Source: Pohlia nutans
Lineage: Eukaryota > Streptophyta > Bryopsida > Bryales > Mniaceae
Assembly: GCA_022496805.1 (NCBI GenBank)
Contig: CM040093.1
Location: 10,010,713 to 10,074,712, forward strand
Direction: 5' to 3'
Length of the DNA stretch: 64,000 nucleotides
The notes beneath the pieces are model-generated. The model had not been told where the DNA came from. It searched no databases and worked only from the letters and a program-made list of their open reading frames with translations. Position 1 is the first letter of the stretch. The number at the start of each line of letters is the position of its first letter. A program made the translations under genes and the position numbers. Positions 47,226-59,685 of the stretch are shown here, one piece after another.

Positions 47226-47370
47226 AGAGCATTTAGCCAAATTAAATATTGTTTGCAAAAAATGCAATTAGCCAATGTCAATGTTTATGAACATTGTTGG
47301 GTTATGATTTTTTTCCATCAACGCTAGAGGAAAAAAGTTATACTCTTTGAAGCATTATAGGTGGTCAACA
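47226..47370 (-). repeat. Dispersed repeat N, inverted copy
   Basis: The sequence is the inverse of the duplicated block at 54021-54182 and 55113-55262 (CAATGTCAATGTTTATGAAC, TTGGGTTATGATTTTTTTCC). Confidence 0.65.
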
Positions 47371-47587
47371 CAAAAATTCAAACTAATTGGCAACCTTTTT
47401 TCTTAAACTTTTCTTTGTAGAGTAAACCTATGCACTCTAAACTTGTTATTGTTACAAAGAAAGTAGTTAAACTTGTACTTTGCAGATACTTAAACACATT
47501 CTAGTATCTGCAAAGAATATTTGCTCTTATGTATACAAGTGATTGGATACTTTCCACGTGCCAAATTTTGAATTCATATACATTAGC

Positions 47588-47809
47588 TAAGGTAGAGGGC
47601 TCCAAAACCAACAGGGTTCTAATTCCAAGAGAATCTATGCACAATAATCATCCTAGAACCTAAATCTAGATAGACCATAAATAGCTTATCATTTTTGTCA
47701 ACATTCAATTAGAGCTCTATGATGTGCCTAGATTTGTGTTCTAAAATAAATGCATGGTCTACATTCTCTTGGAATTAGAATCCTGTTGGTTTTGGAACCC
47801 TCTACCTTA
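47588..47809. mobile_element. MITE with 50-bp inverted termini
   Basis: TAAGGTAGAGGGCTCCAAAA at the left is inverted at the right end. Pairing extends about 50 bp with few mismatches and leaves a 120-bp interior. Confidence 0.8.
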
Positions 47810-48030
47810 CCAAAGAAATGATGTAAAAGAATGTTGAATGTACTTGCATCAAATGTTTTTATTCATTTTATTTTGATGAGTGATGTGAAAGTTATAAGGA
47901 TTCATGGTTTGTCGGCATTCCAATCAAAACATCTTCTTTTGAGAATAACATTCATAATTGGTTTTTGAAATCAAATTTCACAGCTTTCAAAAAAAGAAAA
48001 CTCATACGTGATTAGGGTGCACGAGAACGT

Positions 48031-48471
48031 TGTCATGATTAATACTCGGGGAGTGCACTTAAAGCTAAGACTAGGAATCACGTGAGTGCGTACTTTTGAC
48101 CCCCCTATGTATGTACTAAAAAATCATCTAAAAAATGTAAAAAAAATATGAAGTTGTTAAACACGATCTAAAGTTCTTGTTGAATAAATTTCAAAAAATA
48201 ATCACTTGTAAATATTTTAAATTGATTTTTGAAGCGAAAAACAACACATTTTAGTTCAAACTTCTATCATTTTTTTTATAAGATTTTAAAAACTTTTGGT
48301 CCTGAAATTTATACCAAATGATAGATATATACGTAATGATTTAGCACCTAAAAAATCTTAATTTAAAAACTATTTTAAGGCCAAGTATTGTAGGGGGTAT
48401 GCTATTAAAACGCACTCACGTGTATTCCTAATCTTAACTTTAAGTGCACTCCCCAGGGATTAATATTGACA
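48031..48471. mobile_element. MITE with about 75-bp inverted termini
   Basis: TGTCATGATTAATACTCGGG at the left; the inverse, with several mismatches, ends at 48471. Both arms contain GGGGAGTGCACTTAAAG and CACGTGAGTGCGT-like blocks. Confidence 0.8.
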
Positions 48472-49086
48472 GGTTTCAATTGCTATATTAGAACTATCTA
48501 AAGGTTTGCTTTTCGTTTCCTCTTGAACCAATTTTATTTAATTATAAAGTACAAAAAACATAAAAATGAAATAAAAAATATCTTAGAATGTTTTTTATGC
48601 TCAAACTTTGTATAGAAAGATGGATACATCACAATCTCTTTCATGCCCCCAAGATCTACCTTGCAAAATTTTAAACTCTTTGGGGGCTCAAAATAGGTCC
48701 TTCTTTGAAGAACTAAAGTAATGGCTTATAATGTAGTCCAAAAAACAATTAGATCTTTTACATTTTTTAATTTTATTACAATGTTCCAAAAATGGATATT
48801 CAAAAAGGATATTTGGAGACATTGTTTACTATACATTTGAAACAAGTTTCTCCCTCCGTTTTTACATATTGACTATAGTTTTGGAAGCTCTTATAAACAA
48901 ATGAGTTATGTGTCCAAATATGGAGTATGATTAAAACATGAATGAAAGTTTAAGCAATACGATTTTCATCAATCACGTATTTGACCAAACATGTTTCTTA
49001 TTAATATGGTTTATAATAGTAAAATCAAAAAAATCAAAAAATAAATTAAACAAGGAGGTGAATGATGGGGGTAGCAAGATCTTGGA
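48472..49086. other. Unassigned AT-rich sequence
   Basis: No gene. A lone CTCCCTCCGTTTTTACATAT at 48852 resembles a Stowaway end but has no partner. Confidence 0.3.
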
Positions 49087-51843
49087 GAGCTCTTCATTAA
49101 AAGAAGGAAAATAACTCTAATTTTAAGCTAGGTCCCAACATTGGATTTGGTGGGGGTACATGGCACGTTCCATAGTGCTTAAACCTATTAAACTAATATT
49201 AATATAACGAGTAGGGTGGGGAGAGGGATAGTAAGGCCTACTACAACAAACTAAGTTTTCTCTCAACTTAAGTTCCTATACCTAAGGTTTGAATGTAAGA
49301 GCTTTGTCTTATATTGTTGAATGGATTCAACCCAATTAATGATTTTTGGGTTAAGAAAATTAGTTACGAATTAATCATGTTTGGTGAACAGGTGTTCTCA
49401 CATCTACAAATGACCTAGTTTTCTTTCTTCTAAATCCTCATTCTTTTATACTTGTTCTTAGCACCATCCACTAAGAATGCCCCATGAAAAACCGGTTTTT
49501 TGATGAGGTTTTGAACTAGGGTTCGAAAAATCATCCAAAGTTGTCATGTTTAACACTTATTCAAACTTTACATCGTATTAGACATTGGGCGTCCATTGTT
49601 TAATTAGAGGAGTGTCAAATTTGTTAAACAAATTGAATGAAATATTCCCAAATATGCAAGAATATTTTAGAATACTCTAGAACAATCCAAGCATACTCTA
49701 TGAATATGCTTGTATCATACACGAGGAGGTTTATTAGACATCTTGTCATCATGTCTAACACTTTGTCTTGTTGACTAGTAAGACAAACTTGTGGCACATC
49801 TATGATATTGATGTAATGAGTAAAGTGGAGAGAAGAGTTAAACTGATATCAGACTAACAATCTAGATTAGGACCATTTCATGGTGGTTTCTATTTAATAT
49901 TCTATTTTTCAAAACATTTGCTCGAAGCTTTTAGTTGTGACAAATTTACAAAATTTTCTCCACTTTAGTAATTATGATTAAATTTTTTGCTAGACATTTA
50001 CATTTAAAAATTTATTTATTTTTTGAAAATGTGGCTAAATGATTGCATTTTCTTCCAAGATTCCAAAGATTCCAAAGACTCTAAAAATATTATTATGTAG
50101 TGTTAATGACGTAGTAATGGCAAATGTTTTACATATTGTATACTCTTCTTTTGTAACAAATTTGTCGCCCTAGTGTGAAAACACCCTATAGGTCATCAAC
50201 CTCCCTTACTACCATGTCCCAAATTCACTTGCGTTGACGTTTTAACTTTTTCCCGGCGGATCAATCAAGGTAAATTGCACATCTTGAATTTTTTTTGTGT
50301 TCTTGTAAAAGACATCTACAATTCTCTTGTTAACATTGAGTCAAAATTATGGGATCCAAATAAGTTACTAAAATAATGAAATTATTCTTGGACACAATGC
50401 GTCCTCATGGGCCGTTAGGGGTTAAAGGACTTACTAAGCCCCTCGGACTTAGTTTTCTTAGTTTTTAATCACTTTGACCATGAATTGCTAATAAAGAGAA
50501 ATACTTTTATGAATTGTTTTCAATTGTATTTGTAGAAAAAAATAATATGTACCTTCATTTTTAGAATGTAAATTACTTCTATATTTTGAGGTTAAAACTC
50601 AAAAGTACTAATGTCTTTTCAAATTGGAAAATTTCCATTGAGAGTTAAACATTGTCAACACTCTCTACTCTACACGTAAACTTTTTACCATTTTTACAGG
50701 GTCCTCTTGAATTTCCATTAGATCTAAGAGCATTCTTGCGGCCTAAGCAAAGTTTATTATATAATATAGACATTGCATAGTTGCACACATACATGCAAGG
50801 ACGATACAAATGTTAGAATTGTATAAGTGTAGCACGAGACAACCTAATTATATAAATTGTCATGTTGGACCCTGTGATGAGCCAACATAGTTATATAAAC
50901 TATCATGTTGGATATTGGTATGAGACAACCTAGTTATATAAGCCTAGTCTATTATAGGATATAGACATTGCATAGTTACATACATGCATGCAAGGATGGT
51001 TGAGTTGAACATTAGAACTGTCGTGTTGGACTCTAGCACGGGCCAACCTAGTTATATAAATTATCATGTCAGACTCTGACATGAGCCAATATAGTTATAT
51101 AAACTATCATGTCACTCTAGTATGAGCCAACGTAGTTATATATCCTACCATGTTACACTTTGGTATGAGACAACCTAGTTATATAAACCTAATCTATTAC
51201 ATAATATAGACAGTGAAGAGTTGTTGGAGCTAGGTGGCTTAGATGGAGTGGGAGGGAGGCAATTTGCAAGGGCATAATGTAGAGGCCTATGGGCTCTAGC
51301 CTTTTGCCATCCAAGCCCTTTCTATGTTGAGTGGTAACACCCGCCTACAACTTACATGTGTAGGGGGCCATATTTAGACAAACTGTAAGTGTTACCAAAC
51401 TAAGTCAAGGTTCAATCCTAGTTCATAACCCTCATCATGAACATGTGTTTCATGGGGCGTTTTTAGTGGTTGGTGTGAAAATCAAGAAAAAAGGAAGAAG
51501 ACTTAGGAGAAAGAGAACTAGTTCATATGTAAATGCGAGAACTCTTGTTCGCCAAACATGATTAATTCATAACTAATTAACTCAAAATCATTAATTTGGG
51601 TTGAATCCCTTCAACAATATAAAAGAAGTTCTTACATTCAAACCTTAGGCATCAAAACGTAGGTTGAGAGAAAAATTAGTTTGATGTAGAAGGCCTTTCA
51701 ATCCCTCTCCCCACCCTACTCATCATATCAATAACAATTAATTGCTTTAAGCACCAGATATGGAAAGTGACCCTTATCCACTAAATTTCTCTTGGTACCC
51801 AACTTAAAATTAGAGTTATTTTCCTTATTTTAATGAAGAGCTC
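49087..51843. mobile_element. Large foldback-like element, arms about 440 bp
   Basis: Left arm 49087-49527 and right arm 51404-51843 are inverted copies with substitutions and small gaps (shared GAGTAGGGTGGGGAGAGGGA, AAGGTTTGAATGTAAGA, CGAATTAATCATGTTTGG-like blocks). The 1.9-kb interior has no long ORF. It includes a tandem array at 50745-51217 and an isolated TTAGGGGTTAA at 50415-50425. No protein was identified, so the class is uncertain. Confidence 0.7.
50745..51217 (+). repeat. Imperfect tandem array of TAGTTATATAA units
   Basis: Seven or so units of about 45-55 bp share GAGCCAACCTAGTTATATAA and ATCATGTTGGA-like parts. A longer block with TATAATATAGACATTGCATAG occurs three times within it. 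Confidence 0.85.
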
Positions 51844-53078
51844 TTCATTGTTGAATATTGTTCACTAGAATTAAATGCCTTAAATATTGAGATTCATATT
51901 AACCATTTCATCCACTTTATTGTGAATGAATCAATAACCATGCATGTGTTCAAGAACAATTTGTATGACACATCTATTATCTATTTCAAATATTTTAGCA
52001 TTGGGCCCAAACCACACAGCCTGCAATTGTCCTATGTGGCAAGAAAAATAAAGTGCATTCATTTCTTTATGAATAAAAAAGGCTACTATATTTATTTTAT
52101 TTTTAATTTTATGTTTGGTTGTGTTTGATGTTCTCTAAGTTCAAATATACTTAGATATGGATAACAATATAGCCATTAAAAAAGCCTATCCATCTCTTCA
52201 ATTGTAAATTTGCAAATATTCAATATAGTTTGCAATTACAAAAAACAATTCAAAGTCAACGTGTCAATAAAATTTGTAGATCAAGTATTTATAATTAGAA
52301 TTTTGGTTTTTGTCATCTATAATTTTATAGAAGATTTGAATCAAAAAGTCTAAGGTTCCTTCTATATTTGAATACTAACAAAGTACCGACAATTTTAAAG
52401 TGAATTTGTTGAAATTTATTTATACGATGACACTCATGATATAATGGTTTCCAAAACTCTTATACCTTTGTACCATAGCATGGTCGTCACAATTTATTTA
52501 TTTAAAAAAAAAAGAACTTAAATAACCGAAATAATGGGCAGAAAGAAACACAAATAGAATGCATTATTTTTTGGAATTATGACTTAATTAACTTCTATAA
52601 TTTAATTCAATTTATAATGACGAAATTCGATTAAAAATCCGTAACTTTCACACCATCTATTCAAACGCGAAAAAATAAACTCCGTGCACCCATCCTTGTT
52701 GAGAGCTTTTTCATGGTACCAAGAACGTGGCCGGCGAACACACGGTCTAAAAGATCTCAACGTAACAAAACAAAACAAAACAAACAACCTTCCTTAATGT
52801 ATAGATATGGAATTCAAATTGGTAAGTTATAAAGAGCCATCTTCATTTGATTTATTGGTATTGTAAAAAACCTATGAGTTAAATTTTTTAGATAGTGACA
52901 TAAGTTGTTTGCAAGTAGATAGAATGAAGTGACTTTAAATTTGAGGCTCTCCGTGAATCAAGGAAACATCTCTCCATAAATTGTGTTATATTAATTATTT
53001 AAGGTTTTGAGAGTATTCATGTACTCCAACTTTAACTTTTGAGAGAGCCGGGATCTACTTAGTGCACAACAAACATAT
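51844..53078. other. AT-rich, unassigned
   Basis: Short ORFs at 51922-52128 and 52602-52787 match nothing known. No repeat termini were seen. Confidence 0.3.
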
Positions 53079-53082
53079 TTAA

Positions 53083-53623
53083 CCCCTAAATGCTGGATCA
53101 ATCATACTATGCTTGAATTTTTGTCAAAGGCCTAAAAAATTAGACAAGTGTTTTAGCTTTGTTGGAGTTGATGTTTTCATAAGATGTTTAAGTTAAGTTA
53201 CGATACATCTTTTGATTGTTGGGAACAGAGAATAGACTTCATTTGAAGATTTTACACCGTCGAGAAATCTAAAATTTGAGTGTTGAAAATACAAAGGGCT
53301 TTCTAAGGATGCTCCAATCATGCGTCTCTTTTAATTACTCTACATTATTTTTAACTACTTGTAAACATAAATTTTATCTACCTTAAATATAATTTTAGAA
53401 ATTAAATTTGATAAAAACTTATATTTATTTTTTAATTTTATCTTGTTTACATGATAATTTTTTAGGATATTTAAGACATCTTCCAATTATGTTGAAACTT
53501 TTGTCATACCTTCATAATATTGATGACTATCTATAAAAAAAAAATTGAATCATACAATGTGATATTTAAATATGCAGATAGTAGTGCTTTGACTTTTACA
53601 AAACATATAAGGACCTTTAGGGG
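53083..53623. mobile_element. TTAA-type element, single copy
   Basis: TTAA lies at 53079-53082. The right end, GGACCTTTAGGGG, is followed by TGAA, one base from TTAA. The termini CCCCTAAATGC and CCCCTAAAGGTCC are inverted. It has no second copy here. Confidence 0.5.
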
Positions 53624-53627
53624 TGAA

Positions 53628-53999
53628 CTCGACTTTTTAAAATGAAGAGTTGGAATTGTTATGTTTGACTTCATGCACTTCTAATTCATTTTTTAGTTTT
53701 GTTGTTACAACTATAGACAAATTGGATTTCTAAAACTAGTTTTTCTAGATTTGTTTATAAAAATACATTGAAACTGTGCCTCACCAAAATTTTCTTAAAA
53801 CAGATTTTAAAAGTGGACTTGCAATTTTATTTTATTTTTATAGATTTGAGCAATATAAAAACTTTAAAATCATCATATTGATTTGTGATCTACATATTGA
53901 TGTTCACAACTTTCAAGTATATCAAATCCATTTTTTTTATTCATCAAACATTTTATAACAAATCTTTGAAATTGGTGCATTATCTGAACCTCAAAGGAT
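53628..53999 (-). mobile_element. Family G TTAA element, fragment
   Basis: The right 250 bp (ATCCATTTTTTTTATTCATC, AAACATTTTATAACA, CCTCAAAGGATTAA) resembles G copies 3 and 4; the left part has diverged or been lost. Confidence 0.45.
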
Positions 54000-54020
54000 T
54001 AAGAAAAATAAATTGCGAGT

Positions 54021-55400
54021 TCAAGTTTTTGTGATGACTACCTATAATGTTTCAAAGAGCATAACTTTCCCTCTCAAGGATTGATGGAAAAAAAATCACA
54101 ACCCAATAATGTTCATAAACATTGACATTGGCTAATTCCATGCACAAAATACTCAAAATATTCCAAGGCATACAAAGCCTCCTTAACCCTTTAGTGCTCA
54201 AGTGACCACATTATGGTCCCTGATGTGTCGAAAACGCAAATAACGGAAAATCCGTGAAGAATTGGATTTTGAATTGTGAAGTTCAAATGATGAGCGTTAG
54301 AATATACATCTTCTAGAAAAAGAAAATTTCAATTTAGATTTGTGCAACTATCAAAATACCTATGAACAAAACGCAAAAATATCGTAAATACTTGAAAATA
54401 CAGTATATACTTACAAATACAACACATGTACTATGCGGTATTTCTTGTGTTTGGAAGTTTGTTATCTTATTTTCTTAGATTGTGTTCTCTTGTTCATGTT
54501 CCATTAGTGTATGTATTCCGATCTTGATCCATGTACTAACTCCTTTCATGTTTTAACATATAAATTTGTCCTAAACCGTACATGGATAAGTCACTCTCAC
54601 TTATAAAATTCACAATAATTATGTGTGAGTCCATTCTTAACATGAAAAATTGCAACGGAGAGGTGTTGACATAGGTCATTGCTGAACATCTTTACTTTCA
54701 TTTTAGAAAATTTTACCCAAGTTCTATTTAACTTTGAAGTCACACACCCTCCAAAATCTCATTTTCGAGTGTGCATCAAAGACATACTATGATCTTCCAA
54801 TCCCACCATTGGATGATTCTCTAATTTTGGCAAAATGTCTGCACTTCAGTTGAGAATACAATTGTACAGTTACTTCCTAATTGAATCCATTCTATTTCTG
54901 GCAGTATCAATCGTAGTGGAAAAACCCAGTGAAAACCAGTAAACTCAGCTACAGTACCAAAAGCGTTAAAGGGTTAACAAGAGTCCAGCCACAAAACATC
55001 AGGCACTTCCAGACCCAAGTGTACTCAAATGAATCAACGCTACTGTAATCTCTAATGAGTCTACAAAAATGCTCATCATGGGAACTCTCCAAACCTGCGA
55101 GTCCAAATTTTTCTGTTGACTGCCTATAATGTTTCAAAGAGCATAACTTACTCTCTCAAGCATTGATGAAAAAAAATTATAACCCAATAATATTCACAAA
55201 CATTGACATTGGCTAATTCCATGCACAAAACACTCAAAATATTCCAGGGCATACAAAGCCTCCTTGGGAAAAATCCGTCCACAAAACATCAGGTACTTCC
55301 AGACCAAAGTGTACTCAACACTAGTGTACATGAATCTCTAACGAGTCTACAAAAATGCTCATCATAGGAACTCTCCAGACCAGCACCAGCACCACCACTG
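54021..55400. repeat. Tandem duplication, first copy split by a C element
   Basis: The block 54021-54182 plus 54978-55105 aligns with 55113-55400 (CCTATAATGTTTCAAAGAGC, CATTGACATTGGCTAATTCC, CACAAAACATCAGG, GAGTCTACAAAAATGCTCAT). The first copy is opened at CCTCC-TTAA by an inserted family C element; the second copy reads CCTCCTTGGG without an insertion. Confidence 0.85.
54187..54973 (-). mobile_element. Family C TTAA element, copy 2
   Basis: TTAA lies at 54183-54186 and 54974-54977. The left terminus is CCCTTTAGTGCTCAAG. The interior is the inverse of 10308-11126. Confidence 0.8.
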
Positions 55401-55641
55401 GCTACATGAGATTCTTCTAAACCTCAAGAAAATCCAATCAGGGCTTTCTGGGGGTACACTTTGCCATTCCGCGTCATATTACAGACCCAATATCCACATA
55501 CGTCGTTTTCACAGTCTCCTGCTGACCTTGGTTATGAAAAAAGGTCTCCTGTTTTAGGGTTTAGGGTTTATGAGATTGGACTTGGAATCTTAGAAGACAT
55601 CCGTACATGCTGGTTTAGAAGACATCCTCAAAAGGAAGGTA

Positions 55642-58555
55642 CTAAGCGAGTGTTCGAAACCAGGCCAACAGGGAGCTCAGTCCTTTGTCCAAAACAGCAG
55701 ACCTCTTTTCAAAACCAAGGTCAGCGGCCACGCGATGAGCACACATGGTGCCGGAGAATGCAACAGCAATGACACCTTGACCAGGGAAACAACTGTCTCC
55801 CACACAATACAAGCCGTCGACAGCCGTGGTATTGAAAGGCATGCCGAGCAAGCCTTTGGGCTTGGCAGCAGGGATGGGACCATAGGTGCCGTCATCCCTG
55901 GCCAAGTAGCGACGATGCGTTTTGGGAGTGCCTACCTCGCGAAACGTGGTCGCCTCCTTGAGACCCGGAAACAGAGTGGCCTCCAGTCTCCTCACAATCT
56001 CGTCCGCCACTGCCTCCTTCTTCGCTTCGTAATCCGCTCGAGATAGTCCCTGCCAGTCCTCCATCCACGCCGTGGTGAAGATGTGCAGAATGTGGCGCCC
56101 CGGGGGAGCTAGCGACGCATCCAACACTGTCGGAATGCTCATGAAAATCGTTTGGTATGGCTCCTCCATTTTCGACCACTCAGATTCCAGTACTAAGTGA
56201 TGGCATTCAGTACCTGATTTTACACGTCAAAAACCTCAAATGAAATGAAAGCCAGGAAAGAAAGATTCAACATGTCAAAACGGACTGGTAATTCGAAAAC
56301 CGGCAGTTTAAAAACCTCAAATGAAATGAAAGACACCAATAAAGATTGAACTTGTCAAAAGGACTGGTAATTTGAAAGCCGGTAATATAGTAAAACCAAT
56401 AATTTTTTTAAAAGAACACATCAAACGACATTTAAATCTGGAATTCCATGTCAAAAAAAAACTACTTGAGATACTTGTGGAATTTTCACCTCTGCAACTA
56501 CATTATTCATTATTTTCAGTGTCACACCAGAATTGAGTACCATAGAATCTTTTTGTTAAATAGTGTACCTTGAGTGAATGGTCACTCAAGCAACATGAGA
56601 TCTAAAGCACAGAAAATGGTGGTCATCGATAGGTACACTAATATGCAATGTTTGGATTAGCGTTAAACCTAAAACATAGTGTACCTTGAGACCACAGCCA
56701 AGAAGCTTTTGAGTGAATGATCACTCAAGCAACAATTGGCAAACATGAGATCCAAAGCACTGATCATGAATACATACACTAATATAGGGTGTTTGAATGA
56801 GAAAAATAGTGTATCATACACTAAATAGAACGAACGGTGTACCTGCAGGTAGAGCCTCAGCCTTAACGCCCATGTGGATGGACAAGAACGAAGGCGACTT
56901 CTGGTACAACTTCTGGAAATTTTTCTCTTCTTCCGGCATCTCCTCACCTTTCAGCAGCTTCTCAAAAGTATCCCATCTGGTGGCATTAGAAATCACAGTC
57001 TTGGCATAGAGCTTCTTCCCATTAGACAACTCCACGCCCACGGCCTTGCCATCCTTCATAACAATCCGGGTGACATTGGCTTTATACTGCAGCTCACCTC
57101 CATACTCCACAAGCCCATCTGCAAGCTCCTGTGCAATTTTCCCCACTCCTCCAACAGGATAATTGATCCCTCCGTAATGCCGGTCACACATCACCATGCT
57201 CGCATTGATCATGGGCGTCCGGCACGCATTTACAGTGCTCACAAGGAAACACTCGGTATCAATAAAAGCCAACAAATCCTCATCTGTCATATACTTCCTC
57301 GCTATGTCACCTGCACCAGTGATTTTATTTTTTGAGTCCCATTGGCGATTTGAAAATTGAAACTTGAAAACTAGAAAGCATTTTTTTGGCGATTTACAAT
57401 TTTTTTTACTACAAATACATAGCTTTCTATAGCTATACATACCAGTGATTTTTCGTTTCTAATTTTAGCCAAATTACTACATAAAATTTGGGCTGGCTAA
57501 TTGATACAAAGGATTTTTGAAAAAAAAAGGAATAATAGCCAGATTTCCGACATGGAGCCAAGATGTGTATCCTCTTTAAACCCAAGTATCACCCAGGTAG
57601 CACACGTATATTACCTTGATATTACCTATATATTAATATGAAAAGAGCATCCAAGATTGCTGTTCAAGCCATGGAAAAGTACCAAAAACGCTAAACTGTC
57701 TCTTGACCAAAAAAAAAACGCTGCTATGCATACCAATGATAAGGGAAGATTATGGCGATATACTCTATTTTTTTACCCATTTTTTCTTATAGCAACATAG
57801 AAAGCCCATTCCACAAAAAAACACTCACCTGCATTTTGAGGCAAGTAATACGCAAGCGTCAGACACGCAACGGGATTCTTGAAGAACTGTCCGAATAAGT
57901 AAAGCGGCTCTTCCAGGCTCTTAAGCTCCAAAGAGTTCAAAGCATTAAACACTCGCCACGCCTCGCCGTAGAATGCTTTGATCCCTTTCTCCTCGTGAGG
58001 GAACCGGCTGATAAGCTCATTCAAAAATTGGTCGTAATCCCTATGCACTTGCACCGATAGAGAGTTCGGCAGATGGTAATGAACCGTAACCGGATCCTCA
58101 ATCGTTTCCAAAGTCCGTCCTAACGCAGCTAACGATTTCGTGACGAGGTTGATGTTTCCTTTCTCGCTGAATCCGAACATGACAGACGATCCGACGTCGA
58201 ACGTGTAGCCGGAGCGTTGGAAGTACCCAGAGCTTCCGCCGGGGATGACGTACTTCTCCAGGAGGACGACGCGCGCGCCGCGTACTGCAAGTTGCGTCGC
58301 GGCCACCAGCCCTCCGATGCCGGACCCGATCACTATCGCATCGTATTGGGCTGAATCCGGTTCTTGCTCTTTCGTGGAATTTGGTGCGGTCTCCGCAGCG
58401 ACAGAGGCTCGCACTCCATGAAGACGATGAGATATTGTTGTCCTGGAGAAGCGTTGTGTCTTGGAGAATGAGCACCAGGGTTGTTGTGTCTTGGAGTAAT
58501 TGCTAATGGCGATGTAGGGTTTCAAACTGGCGACATGGGAGCTGGCTATGGCCAT
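55642..58555 (-). CDS. CRTISO: Carotenoid (prolycopene) isomerase, three exons
   Basis: Exons on the minus strand: 58555-57829, 57310-56843 and 56213-55642 (1767 nt, 588 aa plus stop). Splice sites are GT-AG, and both introns split a Gly codon after its first base. The start ATG sits in a good context (AACAACATGG); an in-frame stop lies about 60 bp upstream. Residues 1 to about 65 are Ser/Thr-rich and suit a plastid transit peptide. The FAD-binding GSGIGG is at 77-82 with Glu100 ending the second strand. Further family signatures are [40 protein letters not shown] and the C-terminal [10 protein letters not shown]. The length is normal for the family. The enzyme converts 7,9,7',9'-tetra-cis-lycopene to all-trans-lycopene in the plastid, using reduced FAD. 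Angiosperm genes have about a dozen introns; this one has two. No lesion was seen. Confidence 0.95.
56230..56383. repeat. Tandem duplication in CRTISO intron 2 (first)
   Basis: Two adjacent copies of about 75 bp share AAAAACCTCAAATGAAATGA and GGACTGGTAATT(C/T)GAAA. Confidence 0.85.
56562..56812. repeat. Tandem duplication in CRTISO intron 2 (second)
   Basis: Two copies of about 110-120 bp share GTGTACCTTGAG, GAATG(G/A)TCACTCAAGCAAC and ACATGAGATC(T/C)AAAGCAC. Confidence 0.8.
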
Positions 58556-58604
58556 GTTGTTGGAAAACCTCGAGAATCTATGACAAGCTACTGCGGTGCT
58601 CAAA

Positions 58605-59370
58605 CATCAGGGATTGCATTCCCAACAAACTACCGATGGGAAGCTGCAATACAAATTGCCACAAGCTGCTTCCGAGCGAGCGCTAATTGCAGTGTGGAGC
58701 CCTAAACGGAAACCCAGAAGAAGAACGGGAATTCGGAGAATTCATTGCAGCGAGGACAGGGGACCCAGAGGCGATTTGAGAGGAGGATTGTGAGCCAAAC
58801 CCTATGTCGGAATCTATGACAAGCTGCGGTGCGAGAACATCAGGAATTGCATTCCAAAACAAAGCTGCAATACAATTTGCCGTAAGCTGAGGAGCCCCTT
58901 GAGAGAAGGAAACGGAAAGCCAGAAGGACGGGGGTTTAGAGAATTCTTTGCAGCAAGGACAGGAGACGCAAGTTGAGAGGATTGTGAGCCAAACCCTAAA
59001 GTGAAAAGCAGGGTGAAAATTTGAAGAAGTGTGAAAGGAAGAGCGAGAATGGGATTGAAGGTAATGAACTGGACTACTGGGTGTTCAGGGATTGCATTCC
59101 AAAACAAACTACCCTTGATAATAGAAGCTGCAATACAATTTTCCACAAGCTGCTTCTAATTGCAGTGAGGAGTCCTAGAAAACAGAAACCCAGAAGAAGG
59201 ACGGCAATTCGGAGGATTTGCAGGGGACCCAGAGGCGATTTGAGAGGGGGATTGGGAGCTAAACCCTAAAGTGAAAAGCAGGGTGAGAATTTGACGGAGT
59301 GTGAAAGGAAGAGCGAGAAAGGGATTGAAGGTAATGAATTGGACTACTGGGTGTTTGTGAGTTGTGCGTC
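58605..59370. repeat. Three tandem degenerate units upstream of CRTISO
   Basis: Units at about 58605-58810, 58811-59090 and 59091-59370 each contain GGATTGCATTCC-like, AGCTGCAATACAA and CACAAGCTGC-like blocks, GAAACCCAGAAGAAG-like text and TGAGCCAAACCCTA-like text. Units 2 and 3 also share GTGAAAAGCAGGGTGA and TGGACTACTGGGTGTT. They lie where the CRTISO promoter and leader should be. Confidence 0.8.
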
Positions 59371-59681
59371 AAGTGATGAGGTTGGTGCAGAGAAGAAGAG
59401 ACGGTTTGATGGTCAATTGCAAAGCAGAAAAGATGGCCACAATGTGATCAGTGGCGATGAGAAGATGGGGAAAAAGAAATGGCCGGTGCGAGACGAGCTG
59501 GTCGCGGCGCGGCCATGGCGAGTGGCGCGCGTCCGGCGCGCCCAGGAGGTCTGGAATTCGAAATGAGAGAGGTGAGGGATTTGGATAAGGTAAGGGTACA
59601 TTCATACCAAAGGTGATGAAAAGGTCAATCATTCGTTGGATTCAAAAGGAGAATGACCCTAAGGATCTAGAGTTCATGGTT
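59371..59681. other. CRTISO far-upstream region
   Basis: Less AT-rich sequence with no recognised element. It ends with a family K-like left end (AGAGTTCATGGTTTTAA at about 59669-59685) that adjoins the next TTAA element. Confidence 0.3.
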
Positions 59682-59685
59682 TTAA

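Noticed and set aside
48852..48871. CTCCCTCCGTTTTTACATAT as a Stowaway terminus
   Set aside because: No inverted partner within several hundred bases on either side, so it may be a broken end or chance.
49087..51843. Possible LTR retrotransposon
   Set aside because: The long repeats are inverted, not direct, and no gag, protease or reverse transcriptase motif is present. No LTR element was identified elsewhere in the window either.
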